From Agapanthus africanus (taxonomy: Eukaryota > Streptophyta > Magnoliopsida > Asparagales > Amaryllidaceae), in contig JASDDO010000016.1 in assembly GCA_030015575.1 (NCBI GenBank), forward strand, positions 176,574,815 to 176,638,814: a DNA stretch of 64,000 nt, given 5' to 3'. This document shows positions 23,572-35,427 of this stretch, in pieces. The notes below the pieces were generated by a model. The model worked only from the letters and a program-made list of their open reading frames with translations. It searched no databases and was not told where the DNA came from. Position 1 is the stretch's first letter; each line of letters begins with the position of its first letter. A program made the position numbers and the translations under genes.

Positions 23572-25032
23572 GCAAGATTAGCTCAGGTCAGATATCAGGA
23601 ACCAAGAATCTGCCGATAAAGTAGAGAAATTCGAAGCATCAAATACTGGCAGAGACTCAGAAGAGATACGAAGGTTCCAGACATCAAATAAATACCCAAA
23701 TACCAACAGGAGAAGACACCAGAAGTTTGAAGCCAAGACCTCACCGAGTCGCCGTGGAACCGAGGCCGAGTCAGGCCGAGTCACCACGGAACCGCGTCCG
23801 AGTCAAGGAGTCGGGGTTCGGGAATTCTCTGGAATCTTCTGCGCAACAAACTTAGTTTGTTGGGGGAGTCTGTTACTGGGTTCGAGGCTATAAAAATGAC
23901 CGAGGGCTACATCTCACAAACATCAAAAAAAGATCTAAAAAAATCAATCCCAAAGATAAAAAATCCAATCTCAAAAAGGATAGAAGATCAAGAATCAACG
24001 ATCTTGAGATCCAAGATCAAGAAATCCATCGAGAAATTCATCAAGCGATCAATGAATCAAGTCTCCTTTACACGAAGACAATCACCATCAACGAACAAGC
24101 GATCCAAGACAGGTCCATGATTCGAGGTGATCAAGGGACGTAATCGACGGAACATCGACTTCTTCGAGGCAGAGATCGAGAGCAAATTCTTCTTCCTCTT
24201 GTAATCTAAACTCGAAGAATTGTATTGCGAAGTTGAGTAATAAAGGTAGAACTTTAGTTTTATCATTTCTCTTTCTTTAAATTTACGTATTATGAATCCT
24301 TTCTCTATTCTTTCTTTTATTTTCATGATGTTCGAGTAATTCTCCGTTTGATAGGATTCGTAGGATTAGGGTAGATCAATGGATGAGAAAATACCATACT
24401 CCTTTTAAGTCTTATGAAGTTTATAAACTTTAGCAAAAGAATCGTCCACATCCTTATCGGGTGCAATATCAAATTCTTGATAATCTTGACCACAATTTGA
24501 GATAAGATTGACGATCTTTTTGTAAAGGTCTAGACATGAATGGAGGTCAATGAAAGGACAAGGGTCAATAGAGGAGAAACCCTGGTTTCTTCCAAAGAAC
24601 CCTAATCCTCATTCATCGCCATCAATCTAGTTTTAAATCTATCAATAGATAAGAGGAGTCATCTTTATTATTCATCCATGGCTACTAAATCCCAACGAAT
24701 CCTACAAGCCTTCTTCATATAAAATTTTCTTGATAATTCAATTAGATCTTGAAACTATTTCTTGATAATTCAATTAAATCTTGAAACTATTTCTTGATAA
24801 TTCAATTAAATCTTGAAACTATCTTCTTAATAATTCAATTAAATCTTGAATCCATTTTCTTGAAACTATTTTCTTGATTTTCTATTTCTTTCAACCCATC
24901 TAAATCAAGAACGATAAAATTCCACGAATCCCAGAGGACGACCCGTACTCATCTCCGTCTAGCTACATGCGACACCATTATTGATTGCGGTTATTATACT
25001 ACTTTTTCTTGCAAAAAATTACGAATCAATCA
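23572..25032 (+). repeat. Putative 5' LTR of the Athila-like element
   Basis: The right end is fixed by ...caatca, two bases before the primer site. The left end (tgcaagattagctcagg) is a guess. A TATA-like ctataaaaatg lies at about 23888. Only one LTR copy is in the window, so the boundary cannot be tested by comparison. The upstream part holds repeats of ccgagtca and an accgcg-type GC-rich stretch (about 23740-23815). Confidence 0.5.
24726..24890 (+). repeat. About 33-bp tandem repeat, four or more copies
   Basis: The unit contains cttgataattcaatt followed by aaatcttgaaacta. Three good copies are followed by degenerate ones. It lies near the 3' end of the putative Athila-like LTR. Confidence 0.85.
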
Positions 25033-25034
25033 AA

Positions 25035-25050
25035 TGCGCCGTTGCCGGGA
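25035..25050 (+). other. Primer-binding site, tRNA-Asp type (Athila-like)
   Basis: The sequence tgcgccgttgccggga closely matches tggcgccgttgccgggga, the site typical of Athila-type elements. Confidence 0.8.
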
Positions 25051-25980
25051 ATCCGTGAGTAATTTGTTTTTTCTTGCTATTTGGGTTGAAATATTATCAA
25101 ATCCATAATAATATAAATCAAGAACGCATCTTGTGCTTAACGATCAGTGTGTGAATTTTTGCGAGAGAATCTGGAATCATTGTAGCAGGGAGATAAAGAT
25201 TCAGAGTCAGTCATCAAGACCACAGGAGCAAGGGAAGCAACTGTAGCCAAAAGAGTTCAAAGAACCCTCAAGTTGGCGGCGAAACCACGGCAAGAACACC
25301 GTTTTAGCGGCAGAACCGCGGCGTTGGTGCCGAGTTACGGCTTCAAGTTTCTTTGGTATATTTTCTATCTTCTTCTCTCTCCTCTGAAAAGTCAAATAAC
25401 AACTTTTCTGCAGGATTCTTTGCAAAAATTCGCCGCTTAAAAAATTTTTTTTGCGTGTCTTGATATTGGTTTTGTTTTTTTGGAATATTGTAATACGGAC
25501 AATTAAGGGGCAAATCCCAAATTCAGATTCCTAAGCCCCACAAATCACAAAACGAGCATCTGCATCACCCTTCATTAATTAAAAAATATCTAGACCAAGA
25601 CTCTAAAGACCGTCGCGCTCAATTAGGATAGAGGAAGGTTGTGTGTAATCTACTGCTTATCCGCATTTCTTTTGTGGTGTCTAGGCAAGTGGTTACATAA
25701 TTAGGCCCGCTATTTACGGTGATTCGTATGTATAGCGGATACCTCCCACTTACCTGGCACTTACCTGGCCACAAGAGAGATAAAGAGGTAGAAAAGGATT
25801 GATCCTGCGATTTGTCTTCTGGAATTCTAGGAGCGGTCTAGTGACTTGACCTAGGTGACCTTTGATCTAGGGTTGATTGTGCATTTTTGTGATTTGTCTA
25901 TGTCCGACTTTTTCAAAACAAACCTTTCTTTTTACGTAATTCTCACAAGCGCTGCCACTTGTGCTAAACTCGCTTAGTGC
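25051..25980 (+). other. Leader of the Athila-like element
   Basis: This is non-coding sequence between primer site and gag. It contains a GC-rich block at 25272-25344 with gaaccgcggc (25313-25322), a 10-mer also found in the A2 leader hairpin. No convincing gene is seen. Confidence 0.6.
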
Positions 25981-26913
25981 ATGCTTGGGTGGACACGGGA
26001 TTCTAGTGCCCGTCTTGTCCGCGTTTCTTCTATCGACTCCGAAGTCGGTAATTCTTCATCTTCTTTTTTCTCCCCACCCACGACATCGACCGAGATGGAT
26101 GGTTCTCCATCAAATTTTAATAACACCACTCTGCTACCACCCGCAGGTGCGCAGAATCCAACGCGCATCTCTCTCCAAGAGAGATGCTACCCTATACGTG
26201 GTCCCCTTTCTACTTGTCTTTCTATCCCACCAGCCAATGTTGATAATTTTGAATTCAAATCCCACTTTATCTACCTATTGCCTAAATTTCACGGGCTTAA
26301 GTCTGAAGATGCATACGTTTTTGTCACCAAATTCGAAAACGTATGTGCTATGATGGGCACTTCACAACTTTCTGTGGATGCTATGCGTTTACGTCTTCTC
26401 TTGTTTGCTTTGTGCGATTTAGCCGAAAAATGGCTTTATAACACAACCGCACACTCTATTTCCAGCTGGGATGAATTCGTTATAGCATTACTTAAGAAAT
26501 TTTATTCCAATCATAAGACCGCCCGTGTTCGGAGCGAAATCAACCAGTTTACCCAGCTTCCAAATGAACCATTTTGGAAATGCTTTGAACGGTTTAAGGA
26601 TCTTCTTGTCCAATGTCCTCATCATGGAATCCATAGATGGAATCTGTGCCGAATTATATATGAGGGCATTACTCCAGCGACAAAGCAGATACTTGAAACC
26701 ATGTGTCAATGCAATTTCATGTCCAAAGATTATAGTGAAGCTTGGAAATTTCTGGAAGATCTTGCTGAACACACTTTGCAGTGGGAAAGCGTTAGACCAC
26801 CATCATTTAGGGGAGGTATCCATCAGCTTGATGTTTCAATCGCAGTAAAAGCTGAAATGGCTGCGATGCAAAACAATCTCGAAGCTATGGAAAACAAATT
26901 TTTATTAGACTAA
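25981..26913 (+). pseudogene. Athila-like gag (310 codons open)
   Basis: This open stretch encodes a retrotransposon gag domain (capsid-like), which would coat the element RNA in the cytoplasm. Residues about 90-260 show the Athila pattern: FEFKSHFIYLLPKFHGL, YVFVTKFENVC, the LRLLLFAL region, FYSNHKTARVRSEI, FTQLPNEPFWKCFERFKDLL and EAWKFLEDLAEHTLQWE. Residues 1-60 are serine- and proline-rich. Downstream, a knuckle-like CSDPSHLTDECP lies at 26953-26988. A family-typical block ending IEAQIAQLNAA is near 27415-27455. The element as a whole is a broken fossil. Confidence 0.82.
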
Positions 26914-28024
26914 CTAAACCGGGTGACGCTCCCTAAAACCGTGTGTGGATGATGTTCTGATCCATCACATCTGACGGATGAATGTCCTTTAAATTCTCCG
27001 TTTCAAGGTCAAGAACATACTAATGCAGCTTTTCAACAGCAACCTAGAAACGATCCTTATTCTTCCACATATAATCAGGGTTGGAGGAATTGCCCTAATT
27101 TTTCTTGGAACCAACACCAAACTCAAACTCAAAATACAGTTCCAAACCAAAATAACTATCAAAGGGTTCCTCCACAGCAACAGTAACCACCACAGAGTCA
27201 GCACCCCTTCTAACCATAAACTTTTCAAAATCCGGTCAACAATTCTGCACCTTATAATAATTTCTTCCAAACGACCGGTACCGAAAACTCCTCTGCACTC
27301 AAACGAACCTTGGATTTGTTTATGAAACATTCCATGCAAATGTCGGCTGATATAAAGTCTTCTATTGAAACAATAACGAAGGACTCCGATTCCCACGGTG
27401 AGAGTATAAAATCGATAGAAGCACAAATTGCACAATTAAATGCCGCGATGAGTGCTAGAAAGAAAGGAAAACTTCCATCTCAACCCCTACCGAATCCTGG
27501 CCACTCATAACATCATAATGTCAATGCCATTACCACGTTGAGATCGGGAATAGTTCTGAACAACCAAGTCGGTGAACAGGTTGATAATGAGGAATCAATC
27601 AATGATACCCCGCCTTCCACTTCTAACCCTATTTCGTCTAATTTACCATCTTCTTCCGAGCCTATTCTGCATTTTCCCCAAGGCTCGAACCCTCCGCCCA
27701 CCTCGTTGAGTCAACCTAACAGGATCCCAACTCCAATTCTGGGATCCTTTCCACCCCCCGATCTTCTCCAATGTTGGACCCAGCTCTTATTGTTAAAACT
27801 CCTTATCCAAATAGGTTAAGGAGAAATAGACCAAGTCCACAAATGGAAAAGATTATGTAAATGTTTAAGCAGGTTAACATAAATATCCCTCTCATAGATG
27901 CTATACAACAAGTTCCGGCCTATGCGAAAATTCTAAAGAACTTGTGCACTCGGAAGAGGAAAACTCATGTACCTGAAAAAGTTTTCATGATGAGTAATGT
28001 AAGCACAGCTTTTACCCAGCAATT
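26914..28024 (+). pseudogene. Athila-like gag end and region before protease
   Basis: Translated pieces carry an Athila-like knuckle, a GWRN...NFSW block, an IEAQIAQL block, a proline-rich spacer and NINIPLIDAIQQVPAYAKIL. In the family these lie between gag and protease. Several breaks are present. The Tekay-like element interrupts the region before any protease. Confidence 0.72.
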
Positions 28025-31000
28025 TGTAACATTTCAGAAAATATAAAATATTATTTTTGGAATTTAATATTAAAATAATATATTTCCAAAAAACTGCCTG
28101 ATTTGCGAAATTGGGGTTTTCGAAAAAGGGTATAAATATATACCAATAATTGTGAAATAATTGGGGATTAAAATGATTTATTCATTTAAAAATATATTTA
28201 TCGGATTTGGCATTTTTTAAAAATTAATTATATGCCGTTTAAAATAAAACCCGATTAGAGCACTGCTAATCGCGATTAAGCCAAATCCGTGTTTCTACAG
28301 TTTTCTATGGTTAGTGAATCATGACATGTGGCATGTTGTTGCATTTGTGATATTTGGTTTTTCTATTGTGAGAAGAAAAGAGAAAAAGAAAAGAAAAGGA
28401 AAAATGTGGCATGATGACTTGAGGAGAGAGAGAGGGGACACACTCATGGGGCATAACATGCCATGAGAAAGAATGAGAGTGAGAAAGAGAGAGAGAGGGA
28501 GAGGGCTGCCCCATTCATTTTCCCCCCATCATTTTTCATCTCCTTCTTCATCTTCAAGCTCCATCTTCTACCCTCATGACCCATCTCAAAATATTCACCA
28601 AAACCCTAAACCCCTTTCACAAAAAATGATCCTCTCTTCATCCTCAAAACAATAGACCAAGCAAAGTGGGATTTTGATAACATTGGGAAGCTAGGGTTTT
28701 TCTTGAGTTACCAAAGTGAGGTATAATTTCTTCCATTTAGTTTAGTTTTTAGTTTGTTATATTCTAGTTAGTGTAGAATTGGTTTAAGGTGTGGGTTTGT
28801 GAAATTGGAAAATTCAAGAGAGGTTTTGGATGTTTTTGTGGAACCATGATCTGTAGTGAGTGTTTTAAGACCTTAGGGATTGATTTCAAGACCTGGAACT
28901 GAGTTTAGAACCCGGAATATGGACATCGGAATTGTTCCGTATCGGTTTTGTGACATTTAGCATGCCTACAGGGAATCTGGGATGACCTGAGACGTTTTTG
29001 AGAAAACCAAACAATACCAGGGACCTATTTAGGACACTAGAAAGCCACGCTGAAAGTTCTAGGCCATTCTCTCCTCTTCTGGCCGAGGTCGCCGGAATTC
29101 GTGGCAATGTCGTTGGCCACATGGTGTTGGTTGGGTCCTAGGTTGGTCCAGTAGCTCATATACTCCATGTACAACACCCTATACCTGTTTGTTTAACTCC
29201 TATTGGCCTGAATCAAAATCTGGGATCACATTAGTGTGATTTTGGATATATTTTCCGTATTTTGAATGATAAGTTTTGATATTTGGATTTGTATTTGGTT
29301 GTTGAATGTTTGTACATCAACGACTAGGGATAATTGGTTGGTTTTGCATGCGTGGGCTATAGGTTCTAACCTATAGGCGATCCGTGTGCCATTTTGGTTT
29401 TTCGGACTTAATGTTAGTAGCGATTGCGATTTGTGTATTATTGTAGGTACCTTCCCGTGGATTCCGAGACGACGGAGCATGGCGTCATCGACTTTGGCAA
29501 GAAAGGATCAAGGTGAGTAGATCTATATCTATGGGGGAAGTCGGGTGGATGGCGTATAGCACCCCCACAGTTTGATGGAAACCGATCTATAGGATACAGT
29601 CGTAGAAACCTAGATTAGGAAACTAGGGATATGGCTAAAAGGATAGTTAGAAGTGATATGATATGGTTAATATGTGATGCGGGATTCGAGGATGATGTTC
29701 GATGATATTGCTGTATTGGATACTATAAGACTAGATAATCGACGTAAATGTGTCATCCGAACCATACCTATTTCCAAACTGAAGAATCGTATGCATCTTC
29801 TAAATAGATACCTTGAGGGACATTACGGATTTTCAAACGATATCTTTTCCTTAAAAACACCGTAGCCCCTATTTTCAAAACTACGATTCGCATCGTTTAA
29901 AAACTGATCGTATGGTTCGGGTGTGTATGTTAGATTAGATATGTATGCTTATAGTAAAGGTAGAATGTATATGTAAAATTTACTTGATGTAGGATATAAA
30001 TGCGATGAAAAGAATATACGACGTGATATGATGAATTGATGATATGTTGGTATACGGATGCGAGTCGATTGAGATAATTGATATGCTGTATGAGACGTTA
30101 GGTCCGTACCCTCATTGTCGTAAAGGTTAATAGGATCCCTAATGGTTTAATGCCGTCGTACGAAGATTTTCCGTACGTGATGAGTTTGACTTGATGATTG
30201 ATCCATACCCTTGACTAGAGGATGCTGTATGATGGATTATACCGTTCGTGATGTTGTGAGGCTGGATGCCAATTGATAGATTCACCGACTCGATCATGTA
30301 GATACGTATACCTTATAGCTTTTAGCTGATGATTTACCTTATGCTGCATTCATGTTATTCTCATTGCATCATATATACCTGTGCTAGTACACCTACACCA
30401 TTATCGATGATGCGTATGTTACACTTACACAGATTGGCCGGCTCACACACTTCATCATCGATAATTGTTATGTCACTACACAGTAGAATTGCTGCATCAT
30501 GATATGACTCCTTGCATGATTTACTCGCTATGTTCACATCACTGTTCCATGTTGCATGATATACAGATATTCTTACATTCTGTTGTATGTCGCATACGTC
30601 TTGCTTTATGATTATACGCATTGAGATATGCTGTTTTCATGAGATTTCTGGATTTGAGAACCGTGGTCATTTCAAAAGAATGTATGTATTGTTTTAAAAA
30701 CCCGGTTTCTCTTGATATGATATTTCGAGATGTCCACCATGAGTTTTCTCGGTTCTGAGATTTGTTTTCGATACCCGATTCGAGGAGTGGAGGGACCGTC
30801 TGCGGGTACATGGTGGAGCCGGTATAGTACCCTGGGGCGAGAGAGAGATTTCATGGGGATGACGATAAGCCTGGCAGAGGGACCACTACCTATCGGTGAT
30901 TGGTTGGACCCGGCGGTTGTCCGTAGGATACCGGCCGGAGTCATGAGATGGATATGAGGGCCGATCAGAGCATGCGGTGCCTGAGATGAGATAGAGATGA

Positions 31001-32095
31001 GGGTCGATCTGAGGATGTGGCGCCTGAGATATATGAGGATTTACATGTTGATGCTGGACACGGGTTTTATGATGTTTCAAGTGTCGATGTTGGACACTCA
31101 GGTTCCATGATTTTGTTGTGTCGCGGGGGACACACGTTGATTTATATCCTCATACTTTCATGCATATGTTTTATGATATTTACATGCATGAGGTTGTTGT
31201 GTCATTGGTTGACACGTGGGCGAGATCCACATGCATACAGGCATTGAGTACATGGTTGGATGATATCCACATGCATATAGACTTGATTATATTGATGGCA
31301 CAGATTTAGATACGGTCACCCTAGATATCATAGTATTACCTTTATAATACAGTTGACCTAGGAGTCGTTGTTTATTAGTTTTCTACTTGTTGATGTTTTT
31401 CTACTCACGAGTTGGTAACTCACCCCCGTTGTGCCACAGTTCTTGCAGGTTGACCGCATGGATCCGTAGCGGCATCGCTGGCACACAGCTGCATTCGGGT
31501 GTTTTGCTTTGGTAGGTGGTACATGTTGGTTCGTACACATCTTGTACTTATTATTCATATTGTATATAGTCAACTACATCAATCAAACTGGTATTAGTCT
31601 AAGTAATGAGACTTTGTGAGACTTGTGGTTGCGAGACATAGAGCGGGGGGTTTTCCGCTACCAGTGGTTTTTATGTCTTGTTTTTTTTTCTTTATATATT
31701 GTGGCGTTCTTTGCCGTTGGGCGTCGTATACTTATATTGTGCCTTGTGTGGTTATGATCCGCCGTTAGGCGAGGAGCTACCTCCCGCTTGGGGATGCCTT
31801 TATATTGTCATGTATTGTGGTTTTAGATAAAAAAATACAAGGGAGGTGCTGCCCAAATTTTTAAAAGACGATACATGTTTTCCAACTAGTAAATTAAACT
31901 TGCATTTTTCATGTTCCCTTTTCTATGCATTTAATAAAACTTTGATTTCTTCATACCTTTTTTTCAAAACTGCACCTCTTCATTTTCTTTAAAAAGGTTT
32001 AGATTTCTATGTATCGGCTTACTTGAATTACGTTACGCGTTTAGACGCTGCGTGATTTGAGTGCCGGTCACGAGCTAAATTTCGGGTCGTGACAA
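28025..32095 (+). repeat. 5' LTR of the Tekay-like element (4071 bp)
   Basis: It starts tgtaacatttcag and ends gggtcgtgaca. The first 0.9 kb recurs at 35428-36349. It includes an AG-rich run (about 28465-28505), a telomere-like aaaccctaaaccc and a cttgcaggttgacc segment shared with the antisense LTR at 22374. No supportable gene lies inside. Confidence 0.88.
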
Positions 32096-32099
32096 AGTT

Positions 32100-32113
32100 G
32101 GTATCAGAGCGCT
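32100..32113 (+). other. Primer-binding site of the Tekay-like element
   Basis: The sequence tggtatcagagcgc lies four bases after the LTR end and is of tRNA-Met type. Confidence 0.85.
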
Positions 32114-32904
32114 GGGTTTAACCTTGGTTCGAGTCTTTGTTTGACTATGCGGAGTCTAGGGCGGGTTTGTATTTCGGAACCTAAGCTTGACCTTACGGAA
32201 CTTAGACTTGAACAGGAGGGTATTAGACCCGAACTTTTGTTTCATAGGCTGACCCTGATTGATGGAGTAGATAGCTTGAGTAGAGTGACGTACCGTACTT
32301 ATGTTCCGCGACATATTTACGATACGATACTCCACTTAAGAAACCTTATGATGTACATATTTTGAGATCTGCGATTCTCTTCGTTTCCATGATCATACTC
32401 TTATTGATGCTGTTCCTTCTTATGATCATGTATCCATTCGGGATCTGTCGTTTCCTTTCATTCCCTTGATTTGTCTTCATCGATACACGATTGAGGTTCC
32501 TGTCACCATGTTTGAGCGTAGTTTGAGCTGCTGCTAGTGTTGCGGTCAGGGCGAGCTCGTCATGGACGAGGACTGACCATTGTGTTTTCTGGTGACATGG
32601 GGACATCTCGATCTAGTGTTGTGTTGTGACCTCTTGTAGAGGCGAGTGTTTGGTTTTGCACCATATGATCGGGCCATTGATAGAGGCTGCCAGTTGTGAG
32701 AGGACTGTTGATGTACAGCTTACCTCAGAGATTGTGATGCCGTCTACCATGCAGATAGATGACCCAGCTGTTGCTGAGATTGATAGGATGTCGCCTCCAG
32801 ACTTTACGAGCTGAGATCGCTGGAGCTTTCAGGCAGAGCTACGACAGATGATAGCTAGTCTACCCCGAATTGAGAGATGGAGGGTATTCACATGTTGCTT
32901 AGGC

Positions 32905-33225
32905 GAAGTTAAAAAGTTTGAATGAATGTCAGAAAACCCATTTTTCCAAGTTTAAAGTATTCGGTGGAACATGCAAGTAATTCTGTGCACCCTCTGGAAG
33001 AATAAAACCCTAACTCGACATAATGACCATGGAACCGCTTTTGAACCTTAGGGTTTGCGGCAGTTTAGCGGTGCCATCAGTGAGTCTTGGGTTTTCCCTT
33101 CTACGGCTGGTCCGTAGGTACTGTGGTATGTACCATATATTATTAAACCGTGCTCAGGTGTTGAGCTCTCGGGGAATTTTGGGGCTTTGATGAATCGATA
33201 GAAACGTATAACATCGTCCGGATAT
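32905..33225 (+). repeat. Copia leader fragment inside the Tekay-like element
   Basis: The stretch aligns in order with the copia leader at about 12580-12930 of element B. Shared pieces include accttagggtttg, ttctacgg(c/t)tggtcc and gctcaggtgttg/gctcaagtgttg, with similar spacing. It is diverged and lies in the same orientation. No copia LTR adjoins it. Confidence 0.75.
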
Positions 33226-34149
33226 CATGTGATAAGAGATCAGCAAGCTGACCAACTTCGGATAGAGGACCTCACCCAGATGTGTTGTGAGTGGATCGAG
33301 AACGGACGAATATAGAGTATTCCTCCGATGGTTGGGACGAGTTCCCGAGGACGTGTTCGGCTAGATATCTTTTATAGAGTGATGAAGATACAGAGTTTAT
33401 GATTTCGAGTCCGTGTGAGAGATCCCGAATTGACCTTAGCCGAGAACATTTGCAGTACGCTGATAGCATGACGTGACGTCGAAGCAGATGATAATAAAGA
33501 CAAGTGCAGCAAGAGGTTCGTGCGATAGATTTACGAGCTATTGTTACTCCCCAACGAGATTAGAGATCTGATATGCCTACAGAGGCGTTGGGATACGACC
33601 AGTTCCCGAGGAAATGTTGTGCGGAGAACGCAGATGTCCAGAAGACGAGAAAAGTTATGCAAGAGTACCAGCCTCCGTATTGTTCGGCATAGGCGAGATC
33701 GGAAGAGACCTTGAGCAGGTTCCTTCCAGGACACTGCTTCAATGAAATTCGCACCGAGGATCAGATGTGTGACGTGTATTCAGAGGACCAGAGACTGACG
33801 CCAGTGACGTGCTGCTTTATGAGTGATCATACTAATTGGCCGAGAGTTGACTAGAGAAGTGCCAGAGTGGAGCCGTTTCCGTTAGTACACCGGACCAGAC
33901 CGACAAGCCGATGGATTGCGAGATTGGTAAATCCATAGAGAAAGTGTGGAACTAGAGACAGAAGACGTCATACCGTGTGCAGGACGCAAGCGGATGTTCT
34001 TGCTCTGCCAGTTTGGGCGCACCGACACATTTTTCGACATTGTAGGAGATGTACCTCAATGTCATTTGTTGCGATTTACATTTGTGATCCGAGTATCATG
34101 CTTATATCGCTTGGATTTGAGTATTGATGATTGAGTTTCATGATATTGT

Positions 34150-34740
34150 TTTCGTGCACCATGGCTGCACCTAATGGGTATTTACATTTTTGTGCATAGT
34201 TATTGCACTTGATATACGTTTTACACACTGTTGTGTTGGTTTATGATTTGTGCATATCTATTGCACTTGATATTGATTTTTTGCCTTGGCTGCATATGTT
34301 TATGATTTCCTAGATTTCATACAACTGATTTGATTTTGTACGTGTGGTACGCACCCAATTTGATTTTGCACTCGGTATAGCTTATATGTGCTTGCAGTGC
34401 ATTGATATGTGTTTTGTGCACGCAGTTGCACACGTTTATGATTTTATACACCTTGGTACACTCGGTGTAGTTTTTATACGCATTTGAGTTATTGATGAGT
34501 TTCCGTGCATTGTTGCACCGATTTGTATTTTGTGCATTTGTTGCACTAGACTTTTATTTTGTGCATTGGATTGAGATTTTCATGCACTATGGATGCACTT
34601 GATATTATTGTCGTGCACACCCGTTGCACAGGACAGATGCTTTCGTGTACACCCGTTGCACCTAGTTTTTCTTTCGTGCACATCGTAGCACTTGTATTTG
34701 GATTTGATTTCCGTGCGCAACAGACGCACGTGGTTATTGG
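34150..34740 (+). repeat. Degenerate ~30-bp repeat array of small hairpins
   Basis: There are about 20 loose copies of a unit like ttttGTGCAnnnnnnTGCACttgat. In many units GTGCA and TGCAC are complementary arms around a 4-7 nt loop. One unit near 34712 has GTGCG with CGCAC, so both arms changed together. It lies about 0.7 kb before the polypurine tract. Some Ty3 lineages are known to carry tandem subrepeats in the 3' untranslated region. Confidence 0.7.
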
Positions 34741-35427
34741 ATACGCCATTCGAGGCTGATTTTGCTCTTGAGCACCTTGTTTTCATGATGAGCACTATGT
34801 TATGTAGTAGACAAACATGACTGATCTGAGGACAGTACCTGAGCACATTGCACGCATTAAAAAGTTTAACAAGAGGTTTTCGAAAAGGAGCAATAGTCTC
34901 ACTATTTCCTACGTGCACGTGAGCGACACGAACTTTCATAAAGGAAAACCTTTGGGGATATTTTTGAAAGGGCGGAACGTATATTTTAACAAAAACCTAT
35001 ATGAGCATATGTTTATTACTTTACAAATAAGCATCCGTCAATTGTGCCGTGAGTTACGTATCGCACGGCGATTTGGAAGAGATTTTGCATGTGTTCATTT
35101 CAGTTTTAGAAGAACTTTCAAGGATGCGTACTATATGTGTATTAAGGTATTTAACTAATGCATATTGGATTTCAGTAGTGGATTTCGAGATCTGTATCTC
35201 CATTGTAACTCCGATGATATGCATGCAAATCCGGTGATTTGCGTGACGCTTGGCGGAGTTCGATTTTGAGACTCATACTCGTTTTCAGGCGCACGCGATG
35301 CGCTGTGTTATTTCGGTATCTTCCGTGATTTCGGAGCCCCGTTGATTTGAGCTGTTTATTGAAATGTTTTAATATTTGGGGGTTTAAATTTAAATTCGGA
35401 GGCCAAATTTATTTAAAGGGGGAAGAT

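Larger units (their letters stand above)
23572..28024 (+). mobile_element. Athila-like Ty3/gypsy element, 5' part
   Basis: It comprises a putative LTR (about 23572-25032), a tRNA-Asp-type primer site, a leader and gag, followed by the region before protease. The gag matches what is known of Athila/Calypso gag (FHGLKSEDAY, WDEFV, PNEPFWKCFERFKDLL, CPHHGI). The element is cut at 28024 by the Tekay-like element. Its remaining pol and 3' LTR are not found in the window. It is broken, with several breaks after gag. Confidence 0.8.
32096..35427 (+). other. Non-coding internal region of the Tekay-like element
   Basis: This 3.3-kb stretch has only short open frames without family motifs. It contains a captured piece of copia leader (about 32905-33225), a degenerate hairpin repeat array (34150-34740) and a polypurine tract, aaagggggaagat, just before 35428. 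I see nothing else recognisable. Confidence 0.7.

Noticed and set aside
24726-24890. Possible CRISPR-like array
   Set aside because: The units are contiguous 33-bp tandem repeats without spacers, in a plant retroelement LTR.
28485-28505. GA microsatellite, also at 35975-36000
   Set aside because: Ordinary low-complexity tract present in both copies of the Tekay-like LTR.
28599-28615. Telomere-like aaaccctaaaccc
   Set aside because: A single short match inside an LTR; no tandem telomeric array.
34817-35158. 113-codon open frame in the Tekay-like internal region
   Set aside because: No motif of gag, pol or any known family, and nothing around it to support expression.
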